The position numbers and the translations under genes were made by a program. DNA of 64,000 nucleotides. It comes from Acinetobacter nosocomialis (lineage in GTDB: Bacteria; Pseudomonadota; Gammaproteobacteria; Pseudomonadales; Moraxellaceae). This document shows positions 59,874-64,000 of the stretch, one piece after another. The DNA is taken from assembly GCA_025736915.1 (NCBI GenBank), contig CP107049.1, positions 1,426,001 to 1,490,000 of the forward strand, given 5' to 3'. Every line of letters starts with the position of its first letter. Positions within the stretch are counted from its first letter, which is position 1. The notes under the pieces were generated by a model that was not told where the DNA came from, ran no database searches, and saw nothing but the letters and a program-made list of their open reading frames with translations.

Positions 59874-60941
59874 TCATTTTTTATATAAACACGGCTGTAA
59901 AAGCATCAATTTATCTAAAATTTTCTCATCTTGATTCTTCTCTTGCCATCTTAATGGGCGGCAATCGATGTATTCACAATATCCACCTTCTCCTTGAAGG
60001 CATTGATCATTCCAACTTAACTGATAACGGAAACTTCCAATATACCCTGCAGCTAATCCAAATTTGTAATCACCACGACTTTCAGCATAGAGCTCAAAAA
60101 TAACTTTTCCATTTTTTTTACATTGCCAAGAGAATTCTCGAGGTAAATACATTTCTCGTCCATGAGGTGTTACAACTTTTGGATAAACCCGGTGAATATG
60201 GAAATTGACATCTTCGGTAAGTGTGACGGCTGACTTCCCTAGTTCTTGAATATCTAAACGTGAAAACAGAATAATATTCCATTGATTTCTTATTTGAGAA
60301 AGTGTGACTTGCGTTGTTTCATTTAAATTAATAATTTGGCATGTATAAAAACATAAAGATAAGAAAGGCAAATGTAAGGCTCGAGCATGTTTAAAACGTC
60401 CTAATCCATTGACTTCATATTTCTGCCCTTTATATAAAATCTCTCCTTCGCAATGGCACAAAACAGACCAGTAATCAGATATCCCCCACTGCAATGCGGA
60501 TGAGTTCGAAATGTTCGAAGGCATTTGGACAATTAAATTACAACTCATTTCAGAATCTGTTCGTCTAAGCTGAACTCTTGGAATTTGCCATTCAATAAGA
60601 TCTGTTTTATCAAATTGATAATGACTAGGGGTAAGCTGACATTGTCTTCGAATGGAATAAGTTTTTAAGTGACTTACACTGTGTAGGCTATTACTAACTA
60701 ATACTGTTGCTGTATCAATTGGTGAAGTGACAATACTGTTTGCGTTATAGCAAAGGGGAATTCTAGGCTGCCCGATTAGACTAATATAATTAAAGTAACG
60801 AAGTGGTGCAGGTAAGTTTGGAAGGATTAAGCCTTGATAGACAACTTTAAAGAAGCCTCTAGCAGGCTGATAAACAACACCCTCATTTGAGTTGAGGCTC
60901 AGTTGCTGCAATTGATTTATTGGGCTCATCAACTTAGGCAT
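59874..60941 (-). CDS. Hypothetical protein, possibly DUF6670/lipocalin-like
   Basis: I recognise this 355-residue protein only loosely. It is rich in predicted strands and aromatic residues, with no signal peptide or clear membrane helix. Segments such as GVVYQPARGFFKVVYQGL, the GISDYWSVLCHCEGEILYKGQKYEVNGLGRFKHAR stretch and GYCEYIDCRPLRWQEK recall Acinetobacter proteins of the DUF6670/hydroxyneurosporene-synthase-like lipocalin type. Its 3' end reaches close to the rRNA operon 2 promoters, and it transcribes toward them. It follows pssA by 17 bases and could be in its operon. Confidence 0.75.
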   Translation of the reverse strand: MPKLMSPINQLQQLSLNSNEGVVYQPARGFFKVVYQGLILPNLPAPLRYFNYISLIGQPRIPLCYNANSIVTSPIDTATVLVSNSLHSVSHLKTYSIRRQCQLTPSHYQFDKTDLIEWQIPRVQLRRTDSEMSCNLIVQMPSNISNSSALQWGISDYWSVLCHCEGEILYKGQKYEVNGLGRFKHARALHLPFLSLCFYTCQIINLNETTQVTLSQIRNQWNIILFSRLDIQELGKSAVTLTEDVNFHIHRVYPKVVTPHGREMYLPREFSWQCKKNGKVIFELYAESRGDYKFGLAAGYIGSFRYQLSWNDQCLQGEGGYCEYIDCRPLRWQEKNQDEKILDKLMLLQPCLYKK

Positions 60942-60958
60942 ACTGAACCTCGTCTAAT

Positions 60959-61792
60959 TTATGTTTTGATAGTCTCGTTATTTTTTTTAGCTAAAAGTGT
61001 GGTTACAAAACCTGATAGAGCATAGATGATTGAAACAATCAAAATACCCATTGGGATATTATAAGTGATTGCTGCAAAAATCAGTACTACCGGCAACATA
61101 ACTACAAAAGGAACACGTTTGCGGTCCATTTGCTTAAAGGAATAGTATTTAATATTGGAAATCATGAGTAAACCAACAACAACCATGATTACCGCATTAA
61201 TAACTTGAATCGCAATATCACGTAAATCGAAGATGAACGGATAATCACGAGCCACCCATACAAGCGAAATAACGATAATTGCAGCTAATGGGCTTGCGAT
61301 ACCAATAAAATAGCGTTTATCAACCACTCCAATTTGAACATTAAAACGTGCCAAACGGAATGCTGCACAGGCAGTATAAACAAAACAGCATGCTAAGCCG
61401 ATACGGCCTAAGTCATGGAGACTCCAGCTATACATTAGCATTGCTGGTGCGACACCAAATGCTAATAAATCAGATAAAGAGTCATATTGCTCACCAAAAG
61501 CACTTTGAGCGCCAATAGCTCGAGCAACACGTCCATCTAACCCATCGAACAAAGCGGCAAGGAAAATGGCATAAATCGCTTGCGTAAATTCACCATTCAT
61601 ACTTGCAATAATGGAATAGAAACCAGACAACAAAGCGGCTGTCGTAATTAAGTTAGGCCAAAGATAAATACCTCGGCGCTTCACTTTTTGTCCTTCCGGA
61701 TTATCTTCTTCTTCAACCACTTCGAACGTAATCCCATCAAATGAATGTTCATTATGAGTTAAATCTTGCTCTGGTTTAGGCGCATTTGTCAT
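60959..61792 (-). CDS. pssA: CDP-diacylglycerol-serine O-phosphatidyltransferase
   Basis: PssA makes phosphatidylserine, the precursor of phosphatidylethanolamine, at the inner membrane. The 277-residue protein belongs to the CDP-alcohol phosphotransferase type and not to the E. coli PLD-like type. The signature is DGLDGRVARAIGAQSAFGEQYDSLSD (~82-107), matching DGx2ARx8Gx3Dx3D. It has about eight membrane helices and a cytoplasmic N-terminal part. The hypothetical gene follows closely. Confidence 0.93.
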   Translation of the reverse strand: MTNAPKPEQDLTHNEHSFDGITFEVVEEEDNPEGQKVKRRGIYLWPNLITTAALLSGFYSIIASMNGEFTQAIYAIFLAALFDGLDGRVARAIGAQSAFGEQYDSLSDLLAFGVAPAMLMYSWSLHDLGRIGLACCFVYTACAAFRLARFNVQIGVVDKRYFIGIASPLAAIIVISLVWVARDYPFIFDLRDIAIQVINAVIMVVVGLLMISNIKYYSFKQMDRKRVPFVVMLPVVLIFAAITYNIPMGILIVSIIYALSGFVTTLLAKKNNETIKT

Positions 61793-61833
61793 TATTTTCT
61801 ATTCCAAACATGTGCATTGATTTAAGTTAACTG

Positions 61834-62691
61834 TTACTCACCCACTAACCAGCGAACAGCAGCATGCCCACCCGTTTCTTGCATACGTAAGTGCGGGAAT
61901 AACCACTGTAAAGCTTGGTCAGCTTGTTCAGAGAACTGCCATGGTGGGTTAATCACTAATAAACCACAACCATTTAAACCTACGGGTGTGTCATCTGGCC
62001 ATACACAAATTTCACAAACTAATTGACGGCGAATTCCGGTTTTAAACATTTTCTTTTCAAAACGTTCAATCATTGCGCGGTCTTTAATTGGATACCAAAC
62101 TGCAAAAACACCTGTCGGCCATTTCTTATGAGCTTGTTGTAACAGTTCAACTAATTGCGGAAAGTCTTTACGCTCTAATTCGTAAGGCGGGTCAATCATA
62201 ACCAGGCCGCGCTTTTCTTTTGGCGGAATTACACCGAGCAAGCCTTCATATGCATCACGCTCATGTAAACCTGCACGTTTATCGCGAATGTTATGACGTA
62301 ATTGCTGAAAAACATCACGCTGCATTTCAAATATAGTCGCTTTGTCAATTTCACGCATACCTTGTAAAGCAAACCAAGGAGAACCAGGATAGCTACCCTT
62401 ACCTTCTTGATTACGTAATTCTTCTACAAGTTTTAAGTATTGCTGGATTGCTTCAGGAGCCTGGCGCTTTTCCATTTCAGAAAGCTGTACAAGACGATGA
62501 ATACCCGTTAGGAATTCTCCTGACTTTTGTGCAGGTGCTTGAGATAGATCATATTTTCCAGCCCCTCCATGCGTATCGATATAGCGATAAGGTTTATCTT
62601 TAGCATTTAAACGGTTGAGAAGCTGTAGCAAAAGCACATGCTTCATAACATCTGCAAAGTTGCCCGCATGGAAATGGTGACGGTAATTCAT
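61834..62691 (-). CDS. rlmJ: 23S rRNA (adenine2030-N6)-methyltransferase RlmJ
   Basis: RlmJ methylates A2030 of 23S rRNA. The 285-residue protein starts MNYRHHFHAGNFADVMKHVLLLQLL, the family N-terminus, and carries the N6-adenine methyltransferase motif IDPPYE near residue 167 and the family segment FAVWYPIKDRAMIERF. It stands alone on the minus strand, divergent from the 2OG oxygenase gene, with about 117 bases between. Confidence 0.95.
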   Translation of the reverse strand: MNYRHHFHAGNFADVMKHVLLLQLLNRLNAKDKPYRYIDTHGGAGKYDLSQAPAQKSGEFLTGIHRLVQLSEMEKRQAPEAIQQYLKLVEELRNQEGKGSYPGSPWFALQGMREIDKATIFEMQRDVFQQLRHNIRDKRAGLHERDAYEGLLGVIPPKEKRGLVMIDPPYELERKDFPQLVELLQQAHKKWPTGVFAVWYPIKDRAMIERFEKKMFKTGIRRQLVCEICVWPDDTPVGLNGCGLLVINPPWQFSEQADQALQWLFPHLRMQETGGHAAVRWLVGE

Positions 62692-62808
62692 GTTGACTTT
62701 AATTCCTCAATTCAACGAATAGTTTAACATGAAAAAAATATTCTTTCGTAAGGTTGTGATCATCTAAAATAAGGCTGCTTGATTTTCTTACGATCGATAT
62801 GAGGTTAT

Positions 62809-63414
62809 ATGCGCTCTCAACCACTTCCTGACAGTTGGAATCTGGATCAGATTCTGGATGACTTAAATGCACATGGTTTTGCAATTGTGAATCATGCCTA
62901 CTCTATTGAATATCACACTCAAGTTGCCAAAGAGTGTAGTCATCACTTTGATGAGTTTCGTGAAGCTGGTATCCAAAATGGAGTGGTGAGTACAATTCGA
63001 AGCGATCATATTTTATGGATTAATGAATCACTTCCTGTTGCTGAACAACATGTAGAAACTCTAACTTCATTTTGCCAACATCTAAATCAAGCTTTCTTTT
63101 TAGGAATTAAAGAGGTTGAGGCGCATTTTGCCTGTTATAACGCAGGTGAATTTTATGCATTACATCGAGATAACCCTCAACAAAAAAATGATCGTATTAT
63201 TTCTACTGTTTATTATTTACACCCTGAATGGCAGGATGATTGGGGGGGACAACTACGCTTGCAGGACAAGAATAATATTTGGCACATTATTACACCAGAA
63301 CCTAATCGCTTAGTTATATTTCAGAGTGATTTACTTCATGAAGTTTTAGTTTCTAAACAGCAGCGTCTATCAATTACAGCTTGGCTTCGTAGTGGGAACT
63401 CGATTTGGGTTTAG
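62809..63414 (+). CDS. 2OG-Fe(II) oxygenase family protein
   Basis: This 201-residue dioxygenase resembles prolyl-4-hydroxylase-type 2-oxoglutarate enzymes. The metal triad is H119-x-D121 in YALHRDNPQ and H177 in LLHEVL, with R186 (RLSITAWLR) as the likely 2-oxoglutarate ligand. Segments STVYYLHPEW and WGGQLRL are typical. Substrate is not known; relatives hydroxylate proteins such as elongation or ribosomal proteins, and Acinetobacter is not established here. The ATG follows GAGG. Confidence 0.88.
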   Translation: MRSQPLPDSWNLDQILDDLNAHGFAIVNHAYSIEYHTQVAKECSHHFDEFREAGIQNGVVSTIRSDHILWINESLPVAEQHVETLTSFCQHLNQAFFLGIKEVEAHFACYNAGEFYALHRDNPQQKNDRIISTVYYLHPEWQDDWGGQLRLQDKNNIWHIITPEPNRLVIFQSDLLHEVLVSKQQRLSITAWLRSGNSIWV

Positions 63415-63482
63415 AAAAATGCTCTTTAAATTTCTTAAATAAACCCGATATAAGAGCTATTGATTAAAAAGGGCGAAGGCGT

Positions 63483-64000
63483 ATGTCTATTGAAACAAAA
63501 ATGATTGTAAGCAGAATTGGTGAAACAGACCAACTCTATTTAACTGAGAATACGCCCGAACTTGCTTTGGAACGTGCAGATTTACGTATGCAGCTCGTTG
63601 TATTAAGCCGTGTTCGCCAAGAGCAAATTCATTTTTTGCAAGAAGCTATTGTTTTGCTTGAACAAGCTCGTATGGAATACGATGAAATGCCAATGAGTTT
63701 GTATTTGAATTTATCTCTTCATTTAGCTAAAGCGTATATGATTTATTTTGAATTAAATAAAGAAAAACGCTTTGCGCTCATTGCACAGCAAATTTTAAAG
63801 CCCTTAGCTCACCATCACCATAGCGATATATATTTCTTCTTGGCTTATGCTTCAGCAGCGCAGGAAAAACCTGCTCTTACTCGTCATTGGCTTACAAAAT
63901 ATTTATCAACTGCCCAATGTGATCTTGAGTTAGTTCATGAGCATCCTGTATTTCATCCAGTACGGCATGAGCCATGGTACAAAGATTTATTAAAACCCAA
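63483..64000 (+). CDS. Start of an unknown helical protein, runs off the window end
   Basis: The frame opens at the ATG at 63483 after AAGGGCGAAGG and is still open at base 64000, giving 172 residues. The sequence is helical and rich in Leu, Glu, His and Arg (ALERADLRMQLVVLSRVRQEQIHFLQEAIVLLEQ), with repeated helix pairs such as MSLYLNLSLHLAKAYMIYFELNKEKRFALIAQQILKPLAHHHHS. It may be a TPR/SEL1-like all-helical protein, but no family was recognised. It has no signal peptide. Confidence 0.6.
   Translation, partial: MSIETKMIVSRIGETDQLYLTENTPELALERADLRMQLVVLSRVRQEQIHFLQEAIVLLEQARMEYDEMPMSLYLNLSLHLAKAYMIYFELNKEKRFALIAQQILKPLAHHHHSDIYFFLAYASAAQEKPALTRHWLTKYLSTAQCDLELVHEHPVFHPVRHEPWYKDLLKP

Noticed and set aside
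59861..60103. 80-codon plus-strand frame opposite the hypothetical gene at 59874-60941
   Set aside because: It is the complement of a longer well-formed gene and has no ribosome binding site or family feature.

Overview
The window looks like chromosomal DNA of Acinetobacter, most likely the A. baumannii/calcoaceticus group. The bases are AT-rich, and the window combines Acinetobacter-type proteins (PLD-family lipoprotein, DUF2147, acyclic-terpene cluster, CidA/LrgB pair) with two complete rRNA operons whose 16S and 23S are gammaproteobacterial. Species was judged by eye and is an inference. No plasmid, phage, transposase or CRISPR signal was seen.

Layout. Bases 1-17.4 kb carry housekeeping genes: secD (5' end cut off)-secF, coaBC, radC, a bestrophin-like protein, a PHP exonuclease (RNase AM type), yciB, a YciI protein, a coiled-coil membrane protein, mnmC, a rhodanese, a YajQ protein, a DUF4442 protein, a SnoaL/NTF2-like protein behind a striking inverted repeat, a hydrolase-trxC-thioesterase operon, a DUF442 protein, a 34-residue lipoprotein, a large Ig-like lipoprotein and a dihydrolipoamide-dehydrogenase-like flavoenzyme. 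Bases 17.5-23.3 kb are a minus-strand rRNA operon (16S-tRNA-Ile-tRNA-Ala-23S-5S) with two promoters. Bases 23.4-53.9 kb carry a YfiR-YfiN-YfiB-like c-di-GMP module, a metallophosphoesterase, a PLD lipoprotein, plsC-like, hflX, cidA/lrgB, pdxA-rsmA-apaH, rplM-rpsI, sspA-sspB, a four-gene roadblock/Ras-like GTPase operon, a geranyl-CoA (acyclic terpene) degradation operon with a divergent TetR regulator, a frameshifted small membrane gene, a second acyl-CoA dehydrogenase and three small accessory genes. Bases 54.0-59.8 kb are a second, nearly identical rRNA operon in the same orientation. Bases 59.8-64 kb carry a hypothetical protein, pssA, rlmJ, a 2OG-Fe(II) oxygenase and the start of an unknown gene.

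Main points. The two rRNA operons form ~5.8-kb direct repeats around ~30.8 kb of sequence that includes essential genes. Their 16S genes differ at six bases near the 5' end, with compensatory changes in the V1 helix, and there is a second covarying pair in the 16S leader. The operon at 38.8-41.2 kb (roadblock protein, unknown 321-aa protein, MglA-like GTPase with an altered G3 motif, second roadblock protein) is the best candidate for a little-described system; it resembles a minimal MglA/MglB or conservon-type polarity or signalling switch. The atu operon has a TetR-type operator lying inside its putative promoter. Function calls rest on recognising motifs and family features by eye; no database search was run.
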